Assembly (NCBI GenBank): GCA_019096195.1
Contig: JAGTXK010000190.1
Coordinates: forward strand, 620,001 to 684,000
Direction: 5' to 3'
Source: Boletus sp. NGJ
Taxonomy: Eukaryota > Basidiomycota > Agaricomycetes > Boletales > Boletaceae
DNA length: 64,000 bases
Shown piece by piece: positions 45,252 through 57,115 of this stretch (the stretch's first letter is position 1; every line of letters starts with the position of its first letter). The notes beneath the pieces are model-generated. The model had not been told where the DNA came from. It did no database searches and was given only the letters and a program-made list of their open reading frames with translations. A program made the position numbers and the translations under genes.

Positions 45252-47220
45252 ATGATCATGCAACCTATCGCGACCACACCACACCGAAGAGCATCTATCT
45301 CCGTACTCCATCCCAGAAGCCCGACTGGCCGCGAATCACCGTTGGGGATGGCCGTGCTACAATCAGCGGCGGCAGGTCCAGAAGCCGAGAAATGGGTTGA
45401 GTCGTGGGCGCGCGTCCATGCCAGAAGTCGGTCGTTGTCAGTGTCGCCATCCAGCATATTACTGACTACTCTCCGCGGATGCAGCTCTCATCGACTCTCG
45501 CATCGTTGCTGTAGACGCCGACTGTACTGTGGAAGACGCCTGTGATGCAAGTTTGACTCTCGTTCTCTGCTGTCCTGGCTCATGCATCCTTGCAGCTGCT
45601 CCTTAGGGAAGATATTTCGTGTCTAGCAGTCAAGGCCCTGCTTTGCGCACAAACGAGCTCCCCTTTTCTGGGCCTCTTTGACGTATGGTTTTACAGTCCT
45701 CCCAATTGTATCCTTTTCTGAAAGTGATCTAGTTCTCCGATGTAAACGCATTCTTGACCTTGGCTGCCACCCGGCACACCATACCTCCCCACGAGCTTAA
45801 GGCAAACCCCCGCGCGGACCAAATCATGTCTGCGGCGCGCTCTGGTCGCGTTCCTGTCCACCTAGTCAGCAGTGAGTATCTCTATACCCCATCCTTCCCG
45901 ATCGCTTGATCCGCGACAGACTTGTCCGAGAAGAACTTTCTCGAAATTCTACCCTATGAAGCCACAATAGTATCTCTATTGGCCGTTTTCGCCCGTGGAA
46001 CACACAGGGGTAGGAGATCCGTCAATCAACGGCACGATTCTACGCTCAACGCAGACACAGTACTTGTTTCCTCGCCTTCTCCATCCGAGACGTATCTTGG
46101 CATGGTATCTGACATGGCACTTCTATCCTGGTTCTCTGCCTACGCGGATCAAACTCCGGCGTTCCAATCTTACCTCTCAAACTCGCTCTACGCACTGACC
46201 CTTCCTTCCCTTCATATGTACTCCTCGGTCGTTGCAACATCCAGCACAGCACAGGTCCTCGATGTCATGCGACTCATGAGCGAGCAAGGCGTGAGCAGTG
46301 TCGCTGTCATCGACGAAGAATCGGGGACGTTGTTGAGCGCAGTTAGCGTCACTGATGTTGGCAAGGTTTGACGGTCCAGTTACTCGCACACTTCGCTCCA
46401 ACATTGATCCACCGCTTCTAGATAGTAGTTCCTTCCCAGAGTAATCATATACTCTCCACGCCTGTGTACCAATTTATCGCACAAATCAAGGTTTGAGCGT
46501 CGTCACTCACGTCTGCATCCGACATTGACACCAACACAGGAGCCCGACGGGCTGACAGATGGTGTCGACAAATATCCAGGTAAGGGGTATGCCTCATCCT
46601 TCCAACAAGAACATCGGTACCATCGCTTGCGCAGTATACGTCGTATTCCCGACCAGCACTCTTTCATACACCATCCAGAAGCTTCTCGCCAGTCCGTACT
46701 CCTCGCTGCTTTCCCCTCCATCCCCGCTTTCTGATCTACACATTGTCTCGCAGCCAACTCGCACCGACTCTTCGTCACTGACAACGACTTTTCCCTCTCC
46801 TCATCCCCTTCCCTCTCCAACCTGGGAAGCGGCAATCTCTGCGGCATCGTCTCCATCGTCGACAGTGAGTCCCATTTCGTCCTCTCCTCTTCTAACTCAT
46901 GCTATACTTTCTTTCCCCCACCCCTTGCCCCGTCTTGACCAGTCCTCTCCCTGTTTGCCCGCATCGCCAACATCCCAGACGTGGACCCAACACGACAGAT
47001 GCGCCATCGGCGTGCCTCCTCCTCCTCCTCGCACTCCTCGCACTCTACGCTCTCCCGCGATCTCTCCGTCAGATCGCGTTCGAGCAGCCGAACGAGCATG
47101 CGTCTCAGCGCAAGCCCGCGCATCGTCGCGACCACCGCGGACAAGCGCAACTCGATCTCGAGTCTGGATGCGTTTCAGTGGTCGGAGCTGGTCTCGCCTC
47201 GAAAGGAAGAGCATAGGTGA
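45252..47220 (+). CDS. SDS23: SDS23/Moc1-type CBS-domain protein
   Basis: This cytosolic/nuclear CBS-domain regulator is implicated in yeasts in PP2A-type phosphatase control and nutrient/stress signalling. It starts MIMQPIATTPHRRASISVLH and AEKWVESWARVHAR. After an intron comes LIDSRIVAVDADCTVEDACD, the first CBS motif. VNAFLTLAATRHT, RSGRVPVHLVSNLSEKNFLE and PYEATIVSLLAVFARGTHR follow. Then QTPAFQSYLSNSLYALTLPS leads to QVLDVMRLMSEQGVSSVAVI and LLSAVSVTDVGK, then VVFPTSTLSYTIQKLLA-TNSHRLFVTDNDF and LCGIVSIVD. The Ser/Arg-rich tail (HRRASSSSSHSSHSTLSRD) ends SELVSPRKEEHR. About ten short introns. Each CBS junction is restored by GT-AG splicing. Confidence 0.88.
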
Positions 47221-47641
47221 TATGGTCTGTTGCGTGCGCGTCTCGGTGTGCTGCAGGAAGACGTCGTTTCCCGCCTCGTGTCGTTCGACTGTATTGTTTA
47301 GCAACTGCAGATTGGCGTCATACGGATTCCACAATGATCCAGGCCCGTCGATTTCATATGTACTGACGGTGCCGTCACTCAGTACTCAAGCATGGTCGTC
47401 TCGAAATGTATCTTTTTATCCACAGTGAAAGAGAACACGCCAACGTTGCACCGACAGCCATTTTAAGAGATAACGTAGTGCATACATGCAGAAACCCTAA
47501 ACGTGAAAAAGAAAATGCGTACAATATGCATGTGTCTCACTACACGAGGGAAAGAAAACAATCTAAAGTGTGAATCTAGGACATAAGACATTAACCGAGA
47601 GGGGGAACATAGAATAATAGAGTAACCAAACACGAGCAGCA
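47221..47641. other. Intergenic between convergent SDS23 and perilipin
   Basis: This 421-bp gap contains both 3' UTRs. I see no further feature in it. Confidence 0.5.
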
Positions 47642-48753
47642 TTACTGCATCGCGTGTCCGTTGTCATTCTGCGCCATGGGTCTTCCCTCTTCCCTTCTGG
47701 TGCCGATAACCTTGGCGAGGTCGCCGATTCGCTGTGAGAGCTTCTCAAGCATTGGCCTGACACCCTCCTTGACCTCTTCGGCGACGCGGTGAACCTTGTC
47801 GCCAACTGACATGTCAGGGGTCGTGACAATGTCGCGCAGATCTGTGATGGTTTTGGAGATGTCAGGATAAGTAGATTGAAGGGTTTGAGGAAGCGCAGCA
47901 GTAGATTGTTGCAGCTTCTGCAACTCCTGAAGCATACTATCCGAGAGGGCATAGATCCGTGTTTGAGCGACGTTAATGGACGCTGAAGCAAGCCCCTGAA
48001 TAGAGTTGGCGGTCTCAATAGCCTTCTGACTGTAAAGCAATGAGCGCATATAGCGAGTGCGAAAAACATGTCTACTCACACAAGGACGTTTTGTTGCTGA
48101 AGCTGTTTGAGATGCTCCGAGGAATAGACATAAACATTGTCTCTGAGATGCTTCGAGATGGCATATGCACGCTGGTACTGATATTGACATTCAGAGGACG
48201 GCGAATTTGCGCCGGGTTCGCTCCCGACTTTGTTCACGGCGCTCTCGAAATAATCGACAATAGGGGCGAATTTCTACAAGCTTATCAGTAATCTTGTGGG
48301 TACCTGAGATCACGTGCAAGGCACCTTGTCAATGCCCTCTGCAACGCCAACCGCGGGGGACTTGACGTTCTTGTCGAATCGCTCATTTGCAGATGACACG
48401 ACAGTGTTACGCCTGTCCCGCACGTAGGATGCTACTTCTTCTGGCTTGACCTTGAAGGGGTAAGGATACTTTTGCTCGATGACATCGAGTCCTTTGTTAG
48501 CGTAGCCATCCGCGGAGACAATGAGGGGTGCGAGTCGGATCTGCAGCGGCTGGGAGAAGTTGTACGCGGTTTGTGTGATGAGCTGAGCGGCGTGATACGG
48601 GGAGCGGGTGAGCATGTTTGACGAGAGGGTTAAATGTATCTGGTCCAAAGAGGACGCGATAATAGGGATGGAGGCGACACGAGTGAGCGCGGTGATCTCA
48701 GGGATTTGCGATTGGGGCTGTGCCTCGGGCTGGGATTGAGTGGCGGCCGCCAT
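47642..48753 (-). CDS. Lipid-droplet perilipin-like protein
   Basis: This is a fungal perilipin (Cap20/MPL1 type) that coats lipid droplets and controls storage-lipid turnover. After a Gln/Pro/Ser-rich start (MAAATQSQPEAQPQSQIPEI) come VASIPIIASSLDQIHLTLSS and YHAAQLITQTAYNFSQPLQI. GYANKGLDVIEQKYPYPFK and SSANERFDKNVKSPAVGVA follow, the perilipin N-terminal region. After introns, FAPIVDYFESAVNKVGSE and a run of amphipathic helices (LKQLQQQNVLVQKAIETAN, INVAQTRIYALSDSMLQEL) lead to MSVGDKVHRVAEEVKEGVRP. It ends AQNDNGHAMQ. About 310 residues with two or three introns between 48030 and 48325. No signal peptide, as expected for droplet targeting by amphipathic helices. Confidence 0.8.
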
Positions 48754-49999
48754 GAGAGGAGCGGGCTGTAAATGAGAGAATGGAAAGGAGAACGAAGATG
48801 TGATGCGAGAAAGATATCAGAACGGGGTTCATATACTTTGGCGGCTTGGCATGTGATTTTGGTCTAGCGCACATGTCACATGTCACACGTGTCACAAAAC
48901 CACTTTGCACTGCGGCGCGTACTTTTCACGAGGATAACCTGCCAGCGCGCTGTGGCCCTGGTTTCATGTTGACATAGTGTGCGATAATCATAATCCTTAT
49001 CTTGTCGATTAGGATTAGTAGTTGCCCCCACTTGCATGGACACTTGCACCATACCCCACGCGGTGGATATGATCTACGCGTTTATTAGCTTTCAACCCTG
49101 TTTCTAGGGGTTGAGTACTAATCACGGAATACAATCGATCCAGACTCTCGTGATTACTAGCCTCTTATCCTCCTCCATCAACATTTGATCCGTCGTCATG
49201 GGAAGACGGACATGACAATTCGATCCGTTCTAATCCATTCCATTCCAGTCGCACTCTCCGCGTTTGGCTAGTGCCGACGTCCATTAGGGCTCAATCGGAA
49301 ACCTGTGATTGTCACTGCTTTCCGTCGACGAGAGCCGTCGGAACCAAAGCGTACGAACGTGTCCGATAGTCAACCAAATCGCGTGATTATAATGGACCAT
49401 CGGGAGAACTGTGGATGGTCGACTCGACTATTTCAAAGAGCGCATCTAGTCGATCCAATCACGCTAATGAAGACGGTGGCGTGAGAGGATTTGCTGGCAC
49501 TAATCATAGTAGGCGTCGTGACGCCATCAACGTGGGATATCATTCAGAGGAGCCGTTGTTGGGACGCATTTTCCTTTGGCATTGTAATGATATGCGACTC
49601 GGATCCTCACCTGCGTTCTTGTGAACGGAGGAAACGAGGAAGGAGACAACATATAATTACCTAATCTCGAGTCTCAGGAAGCTCCACGAATCGTCGTTGG
49701 ACATGTTTCAGAGGAATGGTCCTTCTGTTCCATTTCCGGTCTCATCAACACGACCGTAATACACCGATGAAAGCTACACAGAAAACCAGGCAATTTCTTT
49801 TTGAGGTAGGTGTGGTGTTTGCCCGTCACTCCCGTTTTCGTCTGAACTTTGAGAAAGGCTCAAGGGCAGAACGTGACAGTGCGCGGGATTGGGGTTGGCG
49901 ACGCTAATAAAGAGCGCGAAAAAGTTGGGCTGTATGGCGCCACCGTACGGAGAACGATTCTGCGCAGTAAGACCGCTTTCAGTGAGATGGATTCCACCA
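48754..49999. other. 1.2 kb intergenic upstream of the WD40 array
   Basis: This covers the perilipin promoter side and about 1 kb of sequence before the first WD40-leader relic. Short frames (49415-49624, 49716-49907) show no domain. No repeat ends or RNA genes were seen. Confidence 0.4.
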
Positions 50000-50280
50000 G
50001 CGTTCACTGATGACCTGGTCATCCCAACGAGGGTTATTTGTCTGGACGCTGAGAACACGAGACGCTCGCGTAAACGGGAAGAACGCACGTTTATTACGCC
50101 CACCTCTCTGCGCACCACGAGTCGACCTCCATATTTTGTACGTTCAGCCATCGAAACCCAGTACGCGCGTCCACCGTTGAGGAAGATGCCGTCAACGAAG
50201 GACAGTGTGTAGTAGTTCTCGAGAGTGATTATACAATGCCAACAATTCAGTAAGGCCACAATATTAGTTCAAACTGGTGG
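50000..50280 (+). repeat. Relic of the WD40-unit leader (copy 0)
   Basis: This segment resembles the 5' leader that precedes both WD40 copies. Shared blocks include CTGGTCATCCCAACGAGG, CACGAGTCGACCTC, GAAGATGCCGTCAACGAAG and AACAATTCAGTAAGGCC. Similarity stops where the first WD40 blade would begin. A GC-rich inverted repeat sits at that point (50277-50310). No WD40 body follows. Confidence 0.65.
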
Positions 50281-50683
50281 TGTGCCGCTGAGTGTGTTGC
50301 GGCACCACTCTCTTTGGTAACACTCAGGTCTGAAGAATCAAACCGCTCCCGCATCAGATCAACGACATTTATATGGACTTTGAACGTCACCTGCATCAGC
50401 GAGCAACAGCACTTCGAAACGCGGAGCGGTCACGCCCAAATTTCGGCCCTGAGATGAACCGTACAGAGAAGCCTGGAGTTGTGGTATACGAGGTGAACCG
50501 GCACGCGCACCCACGGGGACGTGATGTTATGTTAGACTGCGGGGGGTGCAGTTTCGATTTAATTTGGGCGCAGTGACGCGAGTTCATGGCGAGGCAAGGC
50601 TGGAAAAGAACGACGTGTCCATCGCCGTATTACATATCGTCGTCATCCATTTCCAGTACACTCAGTGCGCAATCGCTATAAAG

Positions 50684-53660
50684 TCCTGAAGCTTGAAGTC
50701 AGCCGAGATACGATGCGCCGTTCGATACAATACTGTTGTCAATGACGCCAGGCTTGCCCAACGTTCATTGATTACTTGGTCACCCTAACGAAGTCGCCTC
50801 TAGGAGCTGAGAAGGGAATAAGGAATAAGCGCCAAGGCGGGTGCGTAGCCGAGAAGGCAGTCCAATTCTCTGCGTACTACGAGTTGACCTCTACACTTTT
50901 GCTTCTTAATACTGCGAAACCTACGAACGCGCACCCCCGAGGATGTTGTCAACAAAGAACAGTGCGTAGCAGTTCTCGGGAGTGATTGTACAACGCTGAC
51001 AATTGAGCAAGGCCCTACAACAGTGCTTGACACGGGTCGCCGTCGTACAATGTGGGCAGTCGCTTTCCACCCTGACGGAATCCATTTATTGAGCGGGAGT
51101 TCGGATGGGCTTCGACGATGGCGACGTGCAGATGGTGAAGAGGTGGGAAAACAAATGGGAATGGATGTGGGGGCCATTTCTGTGTCAAGGGATTGCAAGT
51201 GGATAGTATGCGGGACTATGAAGGGGGCAAGTGTGTGGGACGAAAAAATACAGGAAATGGCCATCGACGTGGAGGGTACAAAGTATGTGGGTGCAGTTGA
51301 TGTCTCCCCAGATTCCGCCAGGTTTGCCACTGGGACTGGACTGGACTCTGACAGCAGCGAAGCAAACATCTGGAACATTGTCACAGGCAAGAGATTGGTC
51401 GGCCCACTGAAACATGACGGCTATGTCATAGGAGTAAAATTCTCCCCGGATGGCGAGCGCGTCGCCACCGCCAGCGAGGACTCAATCCGCATCGTCGACA
51501 GTCACAATGGCGACCAACTCATCACCATCAAGGTCGACTTCAAATATGGATGGCTCCCGGTCATTCCTCTTGCATGGTCAGACAATGGCCAGAAAATATT
51601 TGTTGCATCTGGCGAAAATAAAATCATTGCTGTCAACTCGTCCACCGGGTCCCAACTAGCTGAGTCACTGGTTCACAATGATGATAACTACGACAGCAAG
51701 GTCGTATCTATTGCTCTAGCTGCCAATGGGAAGTTTCTTTCTACTTTCGCAGGCAACTCCATCTCGTTCTGGGACACTTCAACGCTTGTTCAGGTTAACT
51801 TACCCACCAAGGACAGTAGAGCGATACGGTCAATTGCTCTCTCCCCAGATTGCAACTATGTTTCCACTGGAACGAAGGATGGGAAAATAATGATTCGTAA
51901 TCTTAGCGATATTCTTCCAGACTCATATGGTCCTTTCTATGTAAGTATTTGGGCATTCACAATGGTGGCTTGTCGAATAAAACATCATCTTTCCTTCACT
52001 TTAGGTACCAACTCAAGAAGAGCATGACTCGGAAACCCCTCAAGATAGGCCACAGGACACCTCGAGGGCTCACAATGACAACACACCAGTACGAGTTTGT
52101 AATCCTCTCATAGAAAGGGTCATACTGACCCCTGCATTCCTATACAAGGAACAACCCACGACGCCAAGTATGCTCGGGTCAGAGAACCGAGGTGAAGTCG
52201 GTGATGGTGATCTGCTGGAGGTAGGTATTTGACCATTTCCTTTCCGACACTGGTGTTCATGGCTGCATGAGGCTGAGGCGCCGACTGGTGTGCCTGCATC
52301 CCTGTTTGACTATGACGAGGTCTGTGTTGATTTCACTGTACTTTTTGCTTTCGTGTTCACGTCGCTGCAGGCGTTGTCACTGGCTTCCTCCACCCATCTC
52401 CACGAGGGCGAGGTAGCATTACCAGGCTCGTCCCAGGCCTTACCGCAGTTGCCAGAGGCCCCGCCTATGACCTATCCTCCAGAGGCACCTTGTGCAGAGG
52501 AGCATTGTGATACTGCCGGGTCGTCCAGGAGTATCCCGATGGTTAAAAGGTGGCTACAGATGGTAATGAGGAGAGGAGACAAGAATCAGGGTTCGCATCA
52601 GCCAGATCGACTTCTGAGAGAGTCCGTTCGACCTGCCAATCCTCGATCTCGCTCCAACTCACCGGCGAGAAGGAACAGTACAAACAAGGGACCTTCCAGA
52701 ATGGCTGCAGCTCAACGTAGGCTGGTATGTGTTTTTTCTTCGGTAGACAAACGGTGCGCGGTGTCTGACGAACCACATCAGCGAACGGTCGCAAAATCCA
52801 TCCAACAGGAACCTCAAAAGCAAACAGCGGAAGCACAGGTTTGCTGATTCTTTGGTTTATTTGTCAGCGCCGTTGTTCATTCTGTGTCACAGCCTAAGAC
52901 GGAGACCAAGGCTACAGAAGCGAGCCATTCAAACAAGGACCCCTCCAATCGCAGACAAGGTCATGCAGATCCGAAGACAGCCGGTCCTGTGTGTATCTCT
53001 CGCGACGACAGATCACGGCGTGACGGCTCACTTCCTACCGTAGGTGCAGAATGGGAACGTTGCACCCCAGCCCTCGGCCGCGACGGGGGTCCATGTCACG
53101 GTGCGCATTCACACCTTCGACTTACTACCTTGTTAGACTCAGAATGGAGTACATCAGGAAGAAGCAGGCGACGCTAGAGTTTCGATCGCGTTCAAGTTAC
53201 CGGGGTGGATGTGCTGTTTGGCCACGGGTACTAAAGACGGGAGGCATTAATTGATTCACTAATTCATACGGCCACTAGACCAATCTTCAAGTTCGTCTCA
53301 TCCCATAGCATGAGTATGAGTTCTTTGGTAGTACATACGAGCGCCAGGCTGAGCTTGTCAGTGGGCACGATCTTGACTGGGTGATCAGTGGTAAGCTAGC
53401 TCAAACCACGAGCAGATAAATCGGCCAACAAGTCTGCCCTGGACTGCTAGCGTCACGACGATGAAGGACTCGAATACCAGCTGGATTGTAGATCGCCAAA
53501 ATTTCCCGACACCCTCCACACACAGGGGGTTCTGATTAAAGGACATTCTCCGAGCTGTTAGACTCCAAGCCACCAACACATCCACGCATCGGGGAAGGAG
53601 GCAGGACCTCCCGACCGACGCACGAACGATATGTTTTACATCGTGACACCATCGCATCAA
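50684..53660 (+). repeat. Tandem WD40 unit, copy 1
   Basis: Direct-repeat unit of about 3 kb. It runs from the leader (starting near TCCTGAAGCTTGAAGTCAGCC) through the WD40 gene to a tail ending near TTTTACATCGTGACACCATC. Copy 2 at 54230-57115 has the same order of blocks, nearly identical in the exons and more diverged in leader and tail. Confidence 0.75.
51023..53177 (+). CDS. WD40 beta-propeller protein with long Pro/Ser/Arg-rich tail, copy 1 (apparently intact)
   Basis: At least six WD40-like blades: MWAVAFHPDGIHLLSGSSD, GAISVSRDCKWIVCGTMKG, YVGAVDVSPDSARFATGTG, VIGVKFSPDGERVATASED, SIALAANGKFLSTFAGNS and SIALSPDCNYVSTGTKDGK. GPFY then splices (GTAAGT at about 51941) to VPTQEEHDSETPQDRPQD, EQPTTPSMLGSENRGE and APTGVPASLFDYDE. 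A disordered C-terminal part follows with ALSLASSTHLHEGEVALPGS, a basic patch (IPMVKRWLQMVMRRGDKNQG, RSRSNSPARRNS) and further exons to RSRRR. All downstream junctions are GT-AG and in frame. The true start is unresolved: the frame is open upstream through the leader (QCVAVLGSDCTTLTIEQGP) without an ATG, and the first in-frame ATG is at 51050. So a 5' exon is likely missing from the model. Partner and function unknown. Confidence 0.7.
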
Positions 53661-54229
53661 GAACTACTGCGTTTCGCATCGAGCGCGAGCTCGTAGGCGC
53701 TGGAAACAGCTTACCGATACTACTGCCATTACGGCCGAGCCATGTCATCTCTTCAGGAGGCCGCAAAGAAAGAAGCATTTGAACTTGAAGGCTGCATGAA
53801 AAATGGAAGACGTGTTGCTCTCGTATGACCACGAACGTTGGACTGCTTCAGTAACTATTCAACGATATGCAGAAGGAGAAGAGGGGTATTGAAGAGGAGA
53901 ACGAGCGCTTTCAATGAATGACGCTGTCAGCCATCGCTACTGATACTATCTATCGGGTGTCAACCGAATTGGTCCAGCGTCCAAAGGGAATATAAAGAAG
54001 GGTGGATGTGGATATCAAAAGGTAAACACTCTGGTAAGAGCGAGCTTAATTCCCTAGTTCAGATTGGAGCTCGAGAGTAAAGGTGGTAGACTTGCATCCA
54101 AGCTTGCCGTCTTGGGCCTCGAGCCCAAAGCGAGATGAATGTACTTGATGTCCTCTCCAACGTTCCGTCAACATTCAAAAGGGACAGATCATGAATCTAC
54201 TCAAAGTGTTAATGAATGATCTGTACACT
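53661..54229. other. Spacer between WD40 copies 1 and 2
   Basis: A 570-bp spacer not shared by the two repeat units as far as I can see. It contains short frames only. No inverted repeats suggestive of a transposon were recognised. Confidence 0.4.
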
Positions 54230-57115
54230 CAGTCCTGTAACTTCAGCCAAGATACGACGCCAGGCTTCCCCATCGTCCATTGATTACTTGGTCATCCCAA
54301 CGAGGTCGCCTAGGTGGGATGGGAATAAGGATAAGCGCCAATAGCACATTGTAGGCGCGTGCGGCCACGCAACCGAAAAGGGAGCACGGTGTTTGTGCAG
54401 TCCAACGCTCTCCATACTACGAGTCGACCTCAACACATTGTTTCTTGACACTGCGAAGTCTGCGGGCGTGCATCATTTAGGAAGATGTCGTTAACGAAGA
54501 ACAGTGCGTAACAGTTCTCGGAGTGGCCGTATAACGCTGACAATTCAGCAAGACCATACAACAGTGCTTGACACCGGTGGTAATTATGCGGTGTGGGCAG
54601 TCGCTTTCCACCCTGACGGAATCCATTTATTGAGCGGGAGTTCGGATGGGATTCGACGATGGCGAGTGGCAGATGGCCAAGAGGTGGGAAAACAAATGGG
54701 AATGGAAGTGGGGGCCATTTCTGTGTCAAGGGATTGCAAGTGGATAGTATGCGGGACTACGAAGGGGGCAAGTGTGTGGGACGAAAAAATCCAGGAAATG
54801 GCCATCGACGTGGAGGGTACAAAGTATGTGGATGCAGTTGACGTCTCGCCCGACGCCATCAGGTTTGCCACTGGAACCGGAGAGGTTGACGGCAGTCAAG
54901 TGAACATCTGGAACATTGTCACAGGCAAGAGATTGGTCGGCCCACTGAAACATGGCAAGAATGTCATAGGAGTTAAAGTTCTCCCCGGATGGCGAGCGTG
55001 TCGCCACTGCATGCTGGGACTCGCTGATTCGCATCTTCGACAGTCACAATGGCGACCAACTCATCACCATCAAGGTCGACTTCAAATATAGATGGCTCCC
55101 GGCCATTCCTCTTGCATGGTCAGACAATGGCCAGAAAATATTTGTTGCACCTGGCGAAAGTAAAATCATTGCTGTCAACTCGTCCACCGGGTCCCAACTA
55201 GCTGAGTCACTGGCTCACAATGATGACAACGACGACAGCAAGGTCGTATCTATTGCTCTAGCTGCCAATGGGAAGTTTCTTTCTACTTTCGCAGGCAACT
55301 CCATCTCGTTCTGGGACACTTCAACGCTTGTTCAGGTTAACTTACCCACCGAGGACAGTAGAGTGATACGGTCAATTGCTCTCTCCCCAGATTGCAACTA
55401 TGTTTCCACTGGAACGGAGGATGGGAAAATCATGGTTCATAATCTCGCCAACATCATTCCAGAGTCATATGGTCCTTTCTGTGTAAGTATTCGTGCATTC
55501 ACAATATTGGGTTGGGTTATTGAATAAGGTACACATCATCTTTCCCTTGTTTTAGGCACCAACTCCAAAAGAACCTGACTCGGAAATGCCTCAAGATCAT
55601 GGGCCACAAGACACCTCGCGGGCTCACAATGACAACACACCAGTACGAGTTTGTAACCCTCTCATAGATGGGTCATACTGACCCCTGCATTCCGACACCA
55701 GGAACAACCCACGACGCCAAGTATGCTCGGGTCAGAGGACCGAGGCGAAGTCGGTGATGGTGATCTGCTGGAGGTAGGTATTTGACCATTTCCTTTTCGA
55801 TGCTGGTTTTCATGGCTGCATAAGGCTGAGGCGCCGACTGGTGTGCCTGCATCCCTGTTTGACTATGACGAGGTCTGTGTTGATTTCACTGTACTTTTTG
55901 CTTTCGTGTTCACGTCGCTGCAGGCACTGTCACTGGCTTCCTCCACCCATCCCCACGAAGGGCGAGGTAGCATTACCAGGCTCGTCCCAGGCCTTACCGC
56001 AGTTGCCAGAGGCCCCACCTATGACCTATCCTCCCGAGGCACCTTGTGCAGAGGAGCATTGTGATACTGCCGGGTCGTCCAAGAGTATCCCGATGGTTAA
56101 AAGGTGGCTACAGATGGTAATGAGGAGAGGAGACAAGAATCAGGGTTCGCATCAGCCAGATCGACTTCTGAGAGAGTCCGTTCGACCTGCCAATCCTCGA
56201 TCTCGCTCCAACTCACCGGCGAGAAGGAACAGTACAGACAAGGGACCTTCCAGAATGGCTGCAGCTCAACGTAGGCTGGTATGTGTTTTTTCTTCGGTAG
56301 ACAAATGGTGTGCGGTGTATCTGATGAACCATACCAGCGAACGGTCGCAAAATCCATCCAACAGGAACCTCAAAAACAAACAGCGGAAGCACAGGTTTGC
56401 TGATTCTTTGGTTTATTTGTCAGCGCCGTTGTTCATTCTGTGTCACAGCCTAAGACGGAGACCAACGCTGCTGAAGTGAGCCATTTGAACAACGTGAAGG
56501 ACGACTTGGGTACTGGACAGGGTCACGCAGATCCAAAGACAGCCACTCCTGTGCGTCGTTCTCGTGACGATAGACCACGTCGTGACAGCTCACTTTCTGC
56601 TGTAGGCGCAACAAAGGAACGTTGCACCTCAGTGGCCCTCGGTCGTGCCAACGGGGGTCCATGTCATGGTGCGCATTCACTTTTCAACTTACCACACCGT
56701 TAGACTCAGTGTGGAATACATCAGGAAGAAGCAGGCGATGCTAGGGTTTCGATCGCGTTCAAGTTACCAGGATGGATGTGCTGTTTTGGCACGGGTACTG
56801 AAGATGGGAGGCATTAATGCACCATTTCCTGAGCGGATCTAAGAGCTACAGCTCAAACCACGAGTCGGATAAATCGGTCAACAATTCTACCCCGCCGGAG
56901 CGCTAGCTTCACCGCGAGTTCTGCGAGCGAGCGGAATGGCAACGATGAGGGATCCGAATGGATTATAGATCGCCAGAATTTCCTGACACGCGCTCCGCGC
57001 ACATAAAGCTGTTGTACTCTAAGCCATCGACACTTCTACGATCGGGGAAGGAGGCAGGGCCTCCAGACCGAAGCACGAACGACACGTTTTACATCGTGAC
57101 ATCATCTCATAGCCT
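54230..57115 (+). repeat. Tandem WD40 unit, copy 2
   Basis: This is the second direct-repeat unit. It aligns by eye with copy 1 from TAACTTCAGCCAAGATACGA to TTTTACATCGTGACATCATC. Its right end runs into the last codons of the nucleoside-transporter gene on the other strand. Confidence 0.75.
54504..56703 (+). pseudogene. WD40 beta-propeller gene copy 2, frameshifted
   Basis: The N-terminal blades match copy 1 closely (VWAVAFHPDGIHLLSGSSD, GAISVSRDCKWIVCGTTKG, YVDAVDVSPDAIRFATGTG). A one-base gain near 54971-54980 (copy 1 GGAGTAAAATTCTCC, here GGAGTTAAAGTTCTCC) shifts the frame before the fourth blade. The next blades then read only in another register to about 55490. A second one-base gain near 55957-55963 (CACGAGGGCG in copy 1, CACGAAGGGCG here) falls in the tail exon. 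The leader also carries stops. The splice sites are largely kept, so decay is recent and the locus may still be transcribed. A sequencing or assembly error cannot be excluded, but two independent gains make real decay more likely. Confidence 0.7.

Noticed and set aside
49774-50259. 161-codon minus-strand frame in the leader relic as a gene
   Set aside because: Similar antisense peptides appear in the other copies simply because the DNA is duplicated. The frame breaks in copies 1 and 2.
49990-57115. WD40 array as a transposon or virus-derived element
   Set aside because: No terminal inverted or long terminal repeats, target-site duplication, transposase or polymerase text was seen. The units carry spliced host-type genes.
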